In this document: in pieces, positions 1-11,298 of the stretch
Layout of the letters: the number at the start of each line of letters is the position of its first letter
Position numbering within the stretch: the first letter of the stretch is position 1
Assembly: GCA_964017235.1 (NCBI GenBank)
Contig: OZ024936.1
Span: 57,401,028-57,465,027, forward strand
Source: Sabellastarte sp. h YS-2021
Lineage: Eukaryota; Annelida; Polychaeta; Sabellida; Sabellidae
Length of the DNA: 64,000 nucleotides
Reading direction: 5' to 3'
Translations under genes and position numbers: made by a program
The notes under the pieces: generated by a model
Databases searched by the model: none
The model's input: the letters and a program-made list of their open reading frames with translations, nothing else
What the model was told of the DNA's origin: nothing

Positions 1-1312
1 CTAGAAAACCTCTCTGTGCAAACTTTCAGCCTTATTTGAAAAACAAAATGGCCGCCATAGCTAATTGTTTGAAAATGATAAAGGTGCTCTATATCTTGAA
101 ATATTCCAGCTAGTTTCATCAAATTTGAAAAAAACTATATGGCCAGAAAAGCTAGCCTGATAGTAATTTTAGTCTAGTTCAAAAATCCAATAGGGCCGCC
201 ATATCACATGTTTAATGTCAAACGAGTTTATCCTATTAAAAAGGCCTTATATTTCCCCTAATATTGCTCCTAGAGGTTCGGAATAGGAGAAAGACTATGC
301 GTCCATCTGTGCTTCCATTTGTCCATCTGTTTGTCACGTTTTTACATAAACCTTAATATCTCATCCGTTTATAAAGATATCTTCATCAAATTTGCAGGGA
401 ATGTAAAACCTGTGTGTGCAAAATACTGGCCTCACTGTAAAAAACAAAATGGCTGCCAAAAAGGGCAATTGTATAAAAATCATAAAAGTGCTCTAAATCT
501 TGAAATATTCCAACTAGCTTCATCGAATTTGCACAAAAGATATATGGCTAGAAAAACTAGCCTGATAGTAACTTTGGCCTAGTCCTAAAAACAAAATGGC
601 CGACATATCAAATTTTTAATGTCAAACGGGGCTATCCTATTGAAATAACCTTATATCTCCCCTAATATTGCTCCTACAGGTTCGGAATGTGAAAACAATC
701 TTTTGGAAGTCATGGCCTGGGAATCTTTTCCAGGTGTTGAATTTGACCTTTGATCCCTGCTTCAAGGTTAAATCGGGTCATCACACTAAAACTTTCTTAT
801 TTCTCCCTTATAATGGGTGCTATGGCTTTAGAATGTAAAGATAGACCATAAAAAGTCCTGGCCTGCAAATGTTTTTCTCTGAAAAAAATTTTGGCCTTAT
901 TTAAAAAACAAAATGGCTACCATAGCCAATTATTTCAAAATCAATAAGATGTTCTAAAACGTGAAACTTAAAAGATTGCAGCCACGTTAATCAAATTTGC
1001 ACAAAAGATATAAGGCTAGGAAAGTTAGGCTGATACTAATTTGGCCTAGTTTCGTAAACATGTTTAATGGGATTATCCTATTAAAAAGGCCTTATATATG
1101 CCTCATCATTGCTACCAGGGGTTCCAAATGTAAAAACAACTTAAAGGAAGTCATAGATTGAGACTTTTCCAATAGCTAACTTTTACCTTTGACCCCTTTT
1201 TCAATGTCAAGTGGGGTTATCTTACTACAAAGGTCTCATATTTCCTTTAGTTCTCCATTATTACTGATTCTAAGGCGGGAGATAACTGCTGTGGCAGTGG
1301 CCTTGTTTAAAA
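1..1312 (+). mobile_element. Right part of a tandem-repeat, Helentron/HINE-like element
   Basis: Three degenerate repeats of roughly 400-460 bp fill this stretch. The recurring blocks are an AAAATGGCCGCCAT-type block (near 50, 445 and 910) and a TTTAATGTCAAACG-type block (near 210, 615 and 1060). The right end at 1274-1307 reads GGCGGGAGAT, one base, then the perfect stem-loop ACTGC-TGTG-GCAGT, then ggccttgttt. This matches the right end at 40086-40117, so both belong to one family although their cores differ. The left end lies outside the window. Assignment to non-autonomous Helentrons is by analogy with DINE-1/HINE ends. No protein is encoded. Confidence 0.6.
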
Positions 1313-3149
1313 ATGCTACAACTCGTATGCAAGCAAATATTTCAAAATGTGACTGTTTTCAAGTATCCCTTCATTAATTTATTGTATATTTCAGAATTGT
1401 GACTATATATTGTGGATTTCCTTGTAATTCTAAAACAATCCCTACTTTACTAATTATGGAATTTAATGGATTTTTTGTTATGTATATTTTAAACATGTTC
1501 GAGAGAGCTGCCGGATGTGAACATCAGTTTTACTGTGTTTGGTGAGTGTGTTGATGCTTATTCAATATTTATTCTCCATTCAAGGGTATTTTAATATATA
1601 GAATCATGTAAGGCTTGTTCAAATATGTATCTGGTCTGTTTGAAGATTTTTGTTTCTCTGTTATGAGCTTTTTCTCTCATGACATTACTTCCTGCAAGGA
1701 AATATCGAGCCTTGTGAAGTATGTATTTGGAAAAAAAAAATTTCCTGATGCATTCTTATTTGTGTTGCAGATAACGGGTTGCATTGATCATATGGGCTGT
1801 TCAAAGAGTCAAGTTATTTTTCAGTATGCAAAAGTTCATTCAACAGCTTTAAATGAATTTATTCCAATGTCTGAAATCAGAAGAAAAACTAGATTAATTA
1901 GTTAACATATCCCCTGGGAGACCATTTCTCAGAACTAAACCAACTAGATATTTAAAAATATGAAGATCAACTGAAATAAGCTGCAAACTAATTTAACCTC
2001 TTGATCAATACCTAATTGTTTCACTTAAATGTTGCCCAATCTGCTTATTTATTAGGTTAAGTTCTCAAGATAATACTAATTTTGCTCTGACTAAAGTTAA
2101 TAAATGTACCAAGTTTGGTTAAAAAGTTCTAAACCCCTTTTTGTGCCGCCACCATATGTGCTGGCCAGTCAGCTTTCTCTGTGTCATTGCTGTAGTAGTC
2201 ACACTTCATTTCCATGATCTCAAAAACAGCTTGACAGATTCAATTCAAATTTGACCTACGGATGTAACTGAAACTTAAACTCTTAAACTCCTAGTAATAA
2301 CATAATTATATTGAAGCTCAGATGTTTTCTTTTCCGGACAGTATCTCAAAAGATGTACCCTTTCTTAAGGTGATCTTAATCTCCAATGAAAAATAAGTTA
2401 TATTGAGTTTAAAATTTTCTATGTTTCCGCAGGTATACTGAAAATGGTGTGACAGATTTCATTCAAATTTTGCATCTAGTGGCAGTAGTAGTAGTACAAA
2501 GTATTTATAAAGAGTTAAACTGATCAAGACATCCTCTAAGGTGCTGGTGTCCAAGAAGGGATAGCCCAATATTCAGAATTAAGGTTTTCATGTTAGTGTA
2601 CGATAAGAGAGAAAGACCAAGGTGGAGGGCAGGCTAACCTGAGTAAGGAAGTCTTCTACTGTTTTCTAAATCCTGTAATATATTCTTGGGTTCCTATGAA
2701 TAGAGATAGCTTGTTCCATTCTGTGGGAACATTTTCTACAATCTGCAAAATCCTAAGCATTTGTTTGGTCTGGTTGAGGGAACTGAGAGGTGATTGCTCC
2801 ATGTGGCATCTTAATGAAAGAGAACAGATGTTTGGGGTTGGTTAAAATTTATTGCCTTTTTGGTAAGAAGGTTGTATTTAAACAGTATGTGGTACTGAAT
2901 GGGAAGCCATTATTGTTTATGTAAGAAAAGTGTAACATGACTTAGTATGTTTAATTAGCAATGACAAATGACATTTTGGATTCTTTAAAGCATACTAATA
3001 GTTGTCTTTTTTGTGCAATAGAGGAGGGATTTGAAGTAGTTCAGGCAGATGCTGACCATGGCATTTGCCAGCTTTACATTCACTTCATAGGCTCATATTG
3101 AGAGGCATCAGAGTTGTGACTCATCTGAACCGATCACGCACTCAGGCCA
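1313..3149. other. Non-coding AT-rich stretch
   Basis: No gene is supported. A 96-codon open frame at 1615-1905 has no recognisable domain, codon bias or splice context. Short phrases at 2210-2470 about 'ctcaaaaacagcttgacagatt' type resemble the cores of the tandem-repeat elements elsewhere, so part of this is probably decayed repeat. Confidence 0.5.
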
Positions 3150-3153
3150 TTCT

Positions 3154-3360
3154 GTGATCATTGAGTCAGGGATTCACCCATGTGTAGATAGCATCAATTT
3201 TTCCTATCTGGCTTTCCAGAATCACTGTCGAAGGGTGACACATAATTTCCGGAATGTAAGTCCGTGGACATCATTGCTCCTAGCTCTTTCGGGTGATATC
3301 AGTCTCAATCCAGGCCCTGGTTCTAGATCTCTTAATGGTTGTCTTCTCAACATTCATTAA
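3154..3360 (+). pseudogene. LINE N-terminal reading frame with 2A-like ribosome-skipping peptide
   Basis: This 68-codon frame contains LLALSGDISLNPGP (residues about 43-56). That fits the 2A consensus with D-x-E/S-x-N-P-G-P at the end. In characterised 2A peptides the ribosome skips the Gly-Pro bond and releases two proteins. Such peptides are known at the N terminus of some CR1-type and trypanosome LINEs. Here the peptide would separate a short leader from the endonuclease-RT protein. After GCLLNIH the frame is lost, and endonuclease sequence resumes in the next frame at IKDNNADLIAVTETWL, so a small deletion probably removed part of the first endonuclease motif. Function in this copy is unlikely. 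Confidence 0.75.
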
Positions 3361-4686
3361 AGATAACAATGCTGACCTTATAGCTGTCACTGAGACATGG
3401 CTTAGGCCAGAGGATACTGAAAGTTTTATCTCTAGTATCACCCCTCCTGGTTATAAGCTCACTCATGCACCTCGAAATGTCAAGAAAGGGGGCGGAGTCG
3501 GCTTTTTCATCAAGGAGGACCTGAGTTTTGAGTAAGTTTCAAAAAACAATTATCAGGCTTTTGAAAGTACCTCCATTCAGATTAGCACTGAGAGTGCTAA
3601 AGATGTTATATTTCATGTAGTCTATAGGCCCCCAAATCGTTCAAAGTCGCAGTTCCTGGACGAATTTGGCATGTTCCTCGAAGGCGCTGCTTTGTCAGGC
3701 TGTGAAAATATTCTCCTTGGTGATCTTAATTTTCATCTGGATCAACACGACACCTGGACACTGAAATTTTATGACATCCTTGAGCAATTTAGTTTACACA
3801 ACTTGTCAATACACCCACACATATTCAGGGTCATATTTTGGGTGCTCTATGTGTGAGGGATTCCTTCTCCTGGGCCATTAGTCCCAAAGTTATTGGGGGA
3901 CTATCAGACCACCACGCAATCATGTTTAGCCTTATTTTCCCTGTCAGAGAGCCCTGTAAGTTTCAACGTGTTTCCATCCGTAAAATTCACAAGATAAATA
4001 TCTCAGATTTCAGAATGGATATCCTGAAATCTGACCTCATTAGATGCCCCTACAAAACTGCCAGTCTTCTTAGTCATCAATACTTTAACACTTTGAGAAG
4101 CCTCCTTGACAAACATGCGCGAATTAAGAAGAAAAATATACCGAGACATGTCGAGACTGGTTTCATGAACTGTGACATCCTCAAGGCAAAACAACTCAAG
4201 AGGAAATATGAGCGGGCATGGCATTGTGAAAACTCAGCCAGTAATCATAGCCAATACCGGGCTGCAATCAATCACTATAATTTCCTGCTTGAGAAGTCCA
4301 AATGCAATCATTATTCCAACATTGTGGCTGAAAATCAAGGAAATCCTAAGGCTTTGTGGAACTGTTTCAAAAAGATTTTACACAGGTCCTCTGTTGCTGT
4401 TCTACCAGACTGCACAAATAAAACTAACCTTGTGAACACTTTCTGTAAGTTCTTCAATGACAAAATCCTTAAAATAAGATCCACACTGCAGTCATCAACA
4501 CTATCTTCAGTCACTAGATCCAACCCCACTAAAAATACTCTGTTCTCTTTCACACCTGTGTCTGAGGAAGACCTACTCGAAATTCTAAAGTCCTCACCAT
4601 CCAAATCTTGTGACCTTGACCCAATTCCGACATCATTGGTCAAGGAGTGTGCTGACATTCTCATCACCCCCTCACTAAAATTGTAA
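3355..4686 (+). pseudogene. LINE endonuclease and linker, broken by stop and frameshifts
   Basis: Endonuclease/exonuclease/phosphatase-type motifs appear in order: TETWL (catalytic Glu region), GGGVGFF, VYRPPN, LGDLNFHLD (catalytic Asp/Asn) and GLSDHHAI (catalytic His). An in-frame TAA at 3533 interrupts the domain, and the reading frame changes near 3840. The stretch 3838-4686 encodes the region between endonuclease and RT, ending SSPSKSCDLDPIPTSLVK, the start of the RT domain. In a live element this domain nicks the target DNA to prime reverse transcription. A minus-strand open frame at 4335-4745 is only a shadow. Confidence 0.8.
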
Positions 4687-4727
4687 ATTATCCAATCAAA
4701 GAAGGTAGTTGTCCCAACTGTTTTAAG

Positions 4728-5830
4728 ATGGCATATGTCAAACAAAAATGTCTAACATTAGTAGACCTGTCAGCACCGTTTGACACAGTTGATCATTCTC
4801 TTTTATATGACTGCTTGCATGACTGGTTTGGTCTAGATGGTACTGTCTCATTGTGGATCAAATCATACCTTTCAAATCGAAAACAAAAAATTAAAATAGG
4901 TGATAGTTTCTCTGAGGCGGTAATTCTCCCTTTCGGAGTCCCCCAAGGCTCTGTATTGGGTCCTCTCCTTTTCACCCTTTACACTAGTCCTCTCAGTCAA
5001 GTTATCTCCAAATTCAATGTCACTCATCACCTATATGCCAATGACACCCAGATCTACTTAGCGGTTGACTCCAGGGACTTTGATTCTAGCATGGAAGAGC
5101 AGACCGAGTGTCTCAAGTCAGTACAGGAGTGGATGGATGGTGTCAAACTAAAACTACACCCAGAAAAAACCGAATTTATTATTATAGGTCAAAAAGCCAT
5201 CGGAGAGACGCTTGCACCACATTTCCCTGTTCCACTCCTCCAAAACAATATCTCTCCATCGGTGAAAGTAAAGAATCTGGGTGCTATCTTCGACTCAGAC
5301 AACTCCTTTGACAATCATGTTGCCAGGGTTTGCTGAGCATGTTACTATCATCTTCGTGATTTGTGACGAATTCGCAAATTCCTTAGTGTTGAAACTGCAA
5401 TACTTCTGGCAAATGCTATGGTCAGTAGTCGTCTGGACAACTGTAACTCTTTACTTTATGGGGTAAGCAAGTCCAACATAGCTAAACTACAGAGAGTCCA
5501 GAATGGTCTTTGCCGCATCATCTTTAGACTTGACAAAATGAGTCATGTTTCACCCTTTTTGAAAACACTCCACTGGCTTCAAATTCAACATTGTATCCTT
5601 TTTAAGTATAATCTCCTGGTATTCATGGCTATCAATCTTTCACAGCCTCATATCTCTCAGCTTAAATAAGATCAAGCAGTCTCGCTCGTGTCAACAGGCT
5701 GTCTCCTCAACCTGCCCTAAGAAGCACATAGGCAGGCGAGGCTTTGCAGTAGCTGCACCAGCTGAATGGAATAAGCTGCCACAAACTGTCAGATCTGAGC
5801 AAACAATAGATAGTTTCAGAAGCCAGCTAG
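4728..5830 (+). pseudogene. LINE reverse transcriptase and C-terminal region, inactive
   Basis: The RT motifs are recognisable: LVDLSAPFDTVDHSLL (first catalytic Asp), GVPQGSVLGPLLF, and HLYANDTQIY, where YADD is expected. One catalytic Asp is replaced by Asn. The frame reads to a stop at 5334, then resumes in the same frame with the thumb region (SRLDNCNSLLYG, LQRVQNGLCRII, LHWLQIQHCILFK). It ends near 5830 in AVAAPAEWNKLPQTVRS, the usual C terminus of this LINE group. A run of 12 C lies at 5851-5862 in the 3' region. Confidence 0.85.
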
Positions 5831-5999
5831 ACTCCCTTGTTTAGGCTGGCATACCCCCCCCCCCCACCCTTAGTTATACCCTGGCGGGGGCTTTTTAGAT
5901 GTCGACTCATGCCTGTCTCTGGACTCTCCCTTCTTGGAGTTAAGCGCATTAGAGGATTTGTATCAATTTTGCGCTATATAAATTCTACTATTATTATTA

Positions 6000-7294
6000 G
6001 ATACCTGTGGATCCTGCGTAGTTCTAAGAGATGTTGGTAGCACAAACAGCAAAAATTAGCCAAGTGTATTTGCATTGAATTGTCTGCATCCAGGATGACA
6101 ACAAGGTTTAGACGGACTTAGCTGGTTTCATGATACATTGTATTACCAAAGAGACTTGTAGGGAATGATGACTTTAATGAATTTCTAATTTGATCATCTC
6201 CGATCAAAATAAATTCAGTTTTCAGCAAAAAGTCAGTTCAGTGATATTAGAGTTGAGTAACTTTGGTAAATTTTCGTATTTTCTTCATATGAGTACTGAT
6301 CCCAGGGTTTCGAATGTGAATCCAACCTATAGGAAATCATTGGCTGTGAATCATTTTATGTGGTCACCTTCCTGACCCCTCCTTAAAGATCATACGAGGG
6401 TAGCCAACCTTAAAAGTGCCTGTAAATCTCTTATTGGTGATTAGAGATGTTTGTGATCAACCTGTAGGTAAAGGTACTCATTGGCTGAGAGTCTTTTGAT
6501 GTGATTACATTCACCTCTGACCACTTGTTCAGGGCTAAATTTCTCACAGGAACGTAATAGTAATATCCGGTGTAACACGAGATAATGACTCCCCACGACT
6601 TCTGACTCTTCTCCTTTGATCTTTTGGAGGGAGTCATTATAGAATAATTGAAACATTAATAAACGAACATAAATATACACGGGTACATATAACATATGAA
6701 CAGATATTTTATATTTTAAAATTGATTTTCTAAATCCATATTTATTTTACAATGTTGTCATTGGCCATCTGCTGTATGGTTTTTCCTGCCTCTTTGTAAC
6801 AACTTGGTTTTTCACTAAAAACACCCATAGATATTTTCGAATACACTACCAGTTTCTTTGATAAGCCCATTTGTGGATAAATTTCAACAGCTATTAAAAT
6901 GCCACAGCTATATAAATTCCACAGCTAATTCATTTAATTGAGAATTAATAATAACTAGCTAAAGGTGATTCAAAGTAAATTTTAAGAGAAGTCCATTCAC
7001 CAAACCAAATATTATACTTTTAACACTATTTTACAAAATATTTACTGTATATATTGACCATAGTATTCATTATTAAAATATTAATGTAATAATAAATAAC
7101 TTATTCTTTAGCACAAACACACACACCGGGTAAACAACTACACTAAGATGTGCTTTAATGAGACTCAATTAGGTGGGAGGGGGGGGGTTAAGGGGAGTCA
7201 TAATCTTGCGGGAGGGGGGGGGGTCAGAATATTTCAACCCCCTTGCAAGATGCTGTAAACCATTGGGCATAAGAAGTTCTTACTCGGTGGGGAC
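6000..7294. other. Non-coding stretch with repeat fragments
   Basis: No gene is seen. Between about 6376 and 6545 there are two decayed monomers of the 148-bp family found at 56.1-57.0 kb (cccctccttaaagatca, aaccttaaaagtgcctg). Runs of 9-10 G sit near 7178-7186 and 7214-7224. The rest is AT-rich sequence without recognisable structure. Confidence 0.45.
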
Positions 7295-7593
7295 ATTAAT
7301 TTGGGGGTGAAGATTGCAACGTCATGGTGTAACCTTAATATGACCTTTGACCCTGCCATAGTGATTTTGATCTATAAAACCTTCTCCAGGCTACGTCTTA
7401 GAAACCGTCATGTGTGGGAGGTTGATACTTGGCAGGGATATTAGTTGGGGTGAATTAGTTTTACCCAATTGGAATATCTCCATTTACAGCTATAATGCAG
7501 CTAACGAAAGAGATTAATTTATAAATTTTACAGCTTCACAACTTTTTGTCCACAAATTAACTATTTCCCTTTGCTGTGGGGTATGAGCATCTT
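7295..7593 (+). repeat. Fragment of the 145-bp tandem-repeat family with its right end
   Basis: Sequence 7310-7460 is a single diverged monomer of the family at 28.4-28.9 kb: ATATGACCTTTGACCCTGCC, the acgtcttagaaaccgtca block and gttgatacttggcaggga. The end motif GCTGTGGGGTA at 7574-7584 equals the right end of the 28.3-29.15 kb element. The next bases are interrupted by the retroelement beginning at 7594. The expected continuation appears on its far side (ttatgttatttttgag at 15195). Confidence 0.6.
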
Positions 7594-8022
7594 CATTCCC
7601 CGACCCCCAAAGCAGTGACAAGCAATATGGGATTAAAAATTTATTATTAATATACACATGTATATATACATACTTTTACACTTTAACATGATATACATGA
7701 CTACTAACTGAGTTCAGAATATACATGAGGACAATATGCCTAAAACAAACTAAAAGAACCTCATTTAGATATTATACAAGTGACAGTTACAGCCCCCACC
7801 GACATGTGGGGAAAGGGAGGGCAGTGCCCCGACCCCAGGGTGAGGATGTATAACCACTAGGACCAAGTCCTTTGCATGTAATAGATAAGAGAAAATTTGA
7901 TTAAGTACACAAAAGTACTGTGATTGATATATGTACTTTAAATATTAATTAAGGCGAAAGGCACAAGCAGGGGGATGTAACCCCAGTTGTAAAGAGTACC
8001 ACATGGTAAAAAGGGGCACCCA
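7594..8022 (-). repeat. Split direct repeat B2 (outer 3' end)
   Basis: A 429-bp segment starting CATTCCCCGACCC and ending ggggcaccca, almost identical to B1 at 9856-10284. It forms the 3' end of the element (left edge on the plus strand). Confidence 0.9.
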
Positions 8023-9632
8023 TCATAAAAGAACAGATAAAATAACTTCACATATGAAGAGGGGACAGCGTGATGTATGAAATGTATGGTGCTGATTATT
8101 AAAACATTAAGTTAAGAGCAATACTTAGAAACAGTGATTACCATAAAATTAATCATCAGGGAAAGTACTTAAAGACCACAGTCGTACAAAGTACTAAAAA
8201 TACAGTAACAAGCAAAATATAAGTAACCTTGCTAGCCTACGAGGAGGCTGAGGGTAGCCATTAAGTGTAAGAGCAGATTATGGATATATGTATAGGCTAC
8301 ACCTGAGTATGATTGGACGCCAGATCATAATAATTACACATCACAGAAAGAAGAAATAAACAGTTAGTAACAATTGACTCAACCTTAAAGAGATAAGTGG
8401 CCTTAAGGAAATGGATGTAAATTTAATTACGCAGCAATTCAAGCTGTAACTATGATAAGATTGTTAGATACAGTGTGGCTTAGCAATTACCACATTGATT
8501 ATAATGTAAGCATAGCAACTACAGAATGGTTTGCAATGAAGTACTCAATAATTGAAGAATATAGCCATGTATAAATAACGAAACTTAAACATTACAATCA
8601 GTCCCAGGTAAGTCCAATGGTACTGTGTTCGAAGGAAGTCTACATAACAATTAGAGTCCCAGGTGAGTCCAATGGCACTGTATCCAGATCGTGGACGATG
8701 AAGAACCACAACTGAACAGCTGGCTGAAGCCGAAGGAACAGGAGCACATTAACTACAGGTCCATGGCACTTTTTGACATACACCTTATACATACACCAAC
8801 AACAGCAGGCGCTCCAGGGTGACACAGTGACCCCCTGCTACCTAGGTCACACTTGTCCCACGGGTCCAGACAGAAAGGCAGGTAAAATAACTGTACATCA
8901 CATGAGCTAATGAGCATAGTTCCTTTCCATGGTGATTCTACTAAGGGTTGTGACACACATGATACTAAATCCTAATGGTGAACACGGTATACAACGTTGC
9001 TGGACAACTGAATACAGTTGGTGACAGTTGTAATCATTTTGATAATAATACACTGGGATGATAACCGGAAGGTCTGAAGGTACACTCACAGTGAATCGAA
9101 GAAGATAACCTTCACTGTGAGAAGAGATTCATTGTTAACTTTTCAGTTCTTGTTAGCACAAATGTTTCTTAATGGGTCCTATCCATTGTGGAAGCAACCG
9201 TCCAAGACAGAGCATGACTTGTGATTGGGCACTAAGAGTTGGTTAACAACCAAGTTGACCTCAGTACCGACATGTATGAAGAGCGTTTGTTTACTATGTT
9301 CTCATCTTTGATGCAGTTCCAACTGTACCATGTAAAGTATTACACCACAGTCTGGTAGGTTAGCACTAAATCCAGAATGCGAAACCATCAGTTGGTCTAA
9401 CCTCCAGATGATTAACAGGCAAGGCAAGCTTCATTTAGGATTATACACAAGGACCAGTGGTGTATGAGACTGAGACCATGTAACTTGCTGTAAATCCGCA
9501 TCTGAGCAACTGCAGTCCAGTCTGCCCGTAGCCAGGGCTCAGCTCACCACCATGCCCAGACTCTGAAAAGACAAACCAAACAAGCAGCACCAGCGCAACT
9601 GACAATGGGGGGGGGGGGGGGGGGGGACATGG
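8023..9632. other. Non-coding spacer between A2 and B2 of the retroelement
   Basis: About 1.6 kb present once, with no open frame of note in either direction. It contains a short direct repeat (gtcccaggtaagtccaatgg at about 8602, gtcccaggtgagtccaatgg at about 8657) and an uninterrupted run of 20 G at 9607-9626 next to A2. Three minus-strand open frames of 60-67 codons at 8640-9089 overlap one another and show no domain. Confidence 0.6.
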
Positions 9633-9855
9633 GTGGGGAAAAATATTTTTTCATGCAAGCTGTCTGACATCCCACTTCAATGTGACAGCTTGGACTGGTG
9701 TCACCACACGTGAATAGCTGAGTTATTCTCCCACCTAGACAAACAAGGGTTCAAATATTTGAAATGAAAATAACCAGAACCTAAAGGTTGGAACTCAACA
9801 ATATTAAGGTGGGAGTCCAGGAATGAGGACTCGGCCACCCAAATGGCCGAAACCA
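9633..9855 (-). repeat. Split direct repeat A2
   Basis: A 223-bp repeat from gtggggaaaaat to ggccgaaacca, near-identical to A1 at 14971-15194. It abuts B1 directly. Confidence 0.9.
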
Positions 9856-10284
9856 CATTCCCCGACCCCCAAAGCAGTGACAAGCAATATGGGATTAAAA
9901 ATTTATTATTAATATACACATGTATATATACATACTTTTACACTTTAACATGATATACATGACTACTAACTGAGTTCAGAATATACATGAGGACAATATG
10001 CCTAAAACAAACTAAAAGAACCTCATTTAGATATTATACAAGTGACAGTTACAGCCCCCACCGACATGTGGGGAAAGGGAGGGCAGTGCCCCGACCCCAG
10101 GGTGAGGATGTATAACCACTAGGACCAAGTCCTTTGCATGTAATAGATAAGAGAAAATTTGATTAAGTACACAAAAGTACTGTGATTGATATATGTACTT
10201 TAAATATTAATTAAGGCGAAAGGCACAAGCAGGGGGATGTAACCCCAGTTGTAAAGAGTACCACATGGTAAAAAGGGGCACCCA
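9856..10284 (-). repeat. Split direct repeat B1
   Basis: Same length and sequence as B2 (7594-8022), positioned just downstream of the recombinase gene. The B1/A2 joint (aaacca next to cattcccc) is the sequence a circular form would have at its B2/A1 joint. Confidence 0.9.
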
Positions 10285-10311
10285 AACACCCCATATGAAG
10301 GGGTAGAAGTA

Positions 10312-11298
10312 TCACATATGTAGGTGAGTGGAAAAAGTGGAAGCCACAGATGAAGTGGCCGAAGGGGGCAATTGTATATACCTCCAGACACATTGACTGG
10401 ACCATGTGCCTTGGGCTTGTATGTCTTGCAAGGGGACACCATGCCTGAAAGCCCAGGTAGCCCCACCCCTGCGAAAGTCATGGAAAGTATAATGTTTAGG
10501 GAGACCTAAGAGACATGAAATGTGCTTCAAATGCTTTCTAGCCATGGAATCAGTCAAAGTGACAGGCCGACCTTGTTTGTAGAATATAAAGAGTGGATGG
10601 TCATCAGTTAAGGGGTGAATATGCAACAATTTTTTTAACGCATTCAGAGGACACAAAGGGGAAGCACCCAAAGCTGGGATGGTAACTGTGGCTACCTTTT
10701 TTCTATCTTGAAGGGTTTTTGACCATTTGATGATTATAACCACACTATTTGCAGAAAAAATCAGATCCCCTTTGCATAAATGCCTAGACGAATCAAATTG
10801 GGCAGCTGAATGTGGAAGAATATTTGAGATTCGTAAAAAGGAAAAAAAAGCAAGGAGATACAAAGGAACATAGACAAATGACAAAGGTAGCGTCTCAGCC
10901 ACAGAAATAATTCTCAGAAGGGCTTCTTGATCCATGCAAACAGGGAGGTGAGGCTGAAGGGGTCTGTTTATTTTTAAAGCTTTGATAAACAAAGGAACCC
11001 TCTGGTCTCTGAGGGGGGTGGTGTCCAATGCATGAATGATCATCATAGATCTAATAGCTGTTAAATAATTGGCTACATTAGAAGCAGACATACCAGATGT
11101 GTGCAAGTACTCCATAAATGCCAGGAATACCAGGGTTGTGACCTGAGACCACGACAGCCCAGCAACCACCAAGAAGGCCAGAAAGTCTTTAAACATTCTA
11201 GTGTATGTAGAAAGAGTAGCTGGTCGAAAAGCAGACCACAGTCTCTGGACAGCATCCTGAAGGAGCGGGACTGCAGTGGCCTCAGGATCTAAAACATA
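10312..11298 (-). CDS. Tyrosine recombinase of the retroelement
   Basis: This protein would integrate the circular DNA copy by strand exchange. Counted from the Met at 11196 (294 residues), the catalytic set is visible: Arg122 in FLRISN, His239 and Arg242 in HDFRRGG, Trp265 in GTWSS and the nucleophile Tyr273 in VWRYI. The frame is open upstream of that Met as far as a TGA at 11299-11301, adding residues such as VQRLWSAFRPATLSTYTRMF that look like the normal start of the N-terminal core-binding domain. The recombinase is therefore probably translated as the continuation of the RT-RNase H frame, or starts from the Met at 11196. The frame is the same as that of RT-RNase H, with only the TGA between them. 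Confidence 0.85.
   Translation of the reverse strand, partial: YVLDPEATAVPLLQDAVQRLWSAFRPATLSTYTRMFKDFLAFLVVAGLSWSQVTTLVFLAFMEYLHTSGMSASNVANYLTAIRSMMIIHALDTTPLRDQRVPLFIKALKINRPLQPHLPVCMDQEALLRIISVAETLPLSFVYVPLYLLAFFSFLRISNILPHSAAQFDSSRHLCKGDLIFSANSVVIIIKWSKTLQDRKKVATVTIPALGASPLCPLNALKKLLHIHPLTDDHPLFIFYKQGRPVTLTDSMARKHLKHISCLLGLPKHYTFHDFRRGGATWAFRHGVPLQDIQAQGTWSSQCVWRYIQLPPSATSSVASTFSTHLHM

Larger units (their letters stand above)
3150..5999 (+). mobile_element. CR1-like non-LTR retrotransposon (LINE), inactivated
   Basis: In order on the plus strand are a short N-terminal reading frame with a 2A-like peptide, an apurinic endonuclease domain, a linker, reverse transcriptase, and a C-terminal region ending in the phrase RGFAVAAPAEWNKLP. 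The 3' end is GCGCTATATAAAT followed by ATT repeats (5971-5999), a typical CR1-type tail. The 5' end is uncertain. The frame changes at about 3340, 3840 and 4700. In-frame stops lie at 3533 and 5334. The catalytic YADD is YAND, so the copy is dead. Clade assignment rests on domain order and the 3' tail, not on a tree. Confidence 0.85.

Noticed and set aside
4335..4745. 136-codon minus-strand frame
   Set aside because: Antisense shadow of the LINE linker and RT start on the plus strand.
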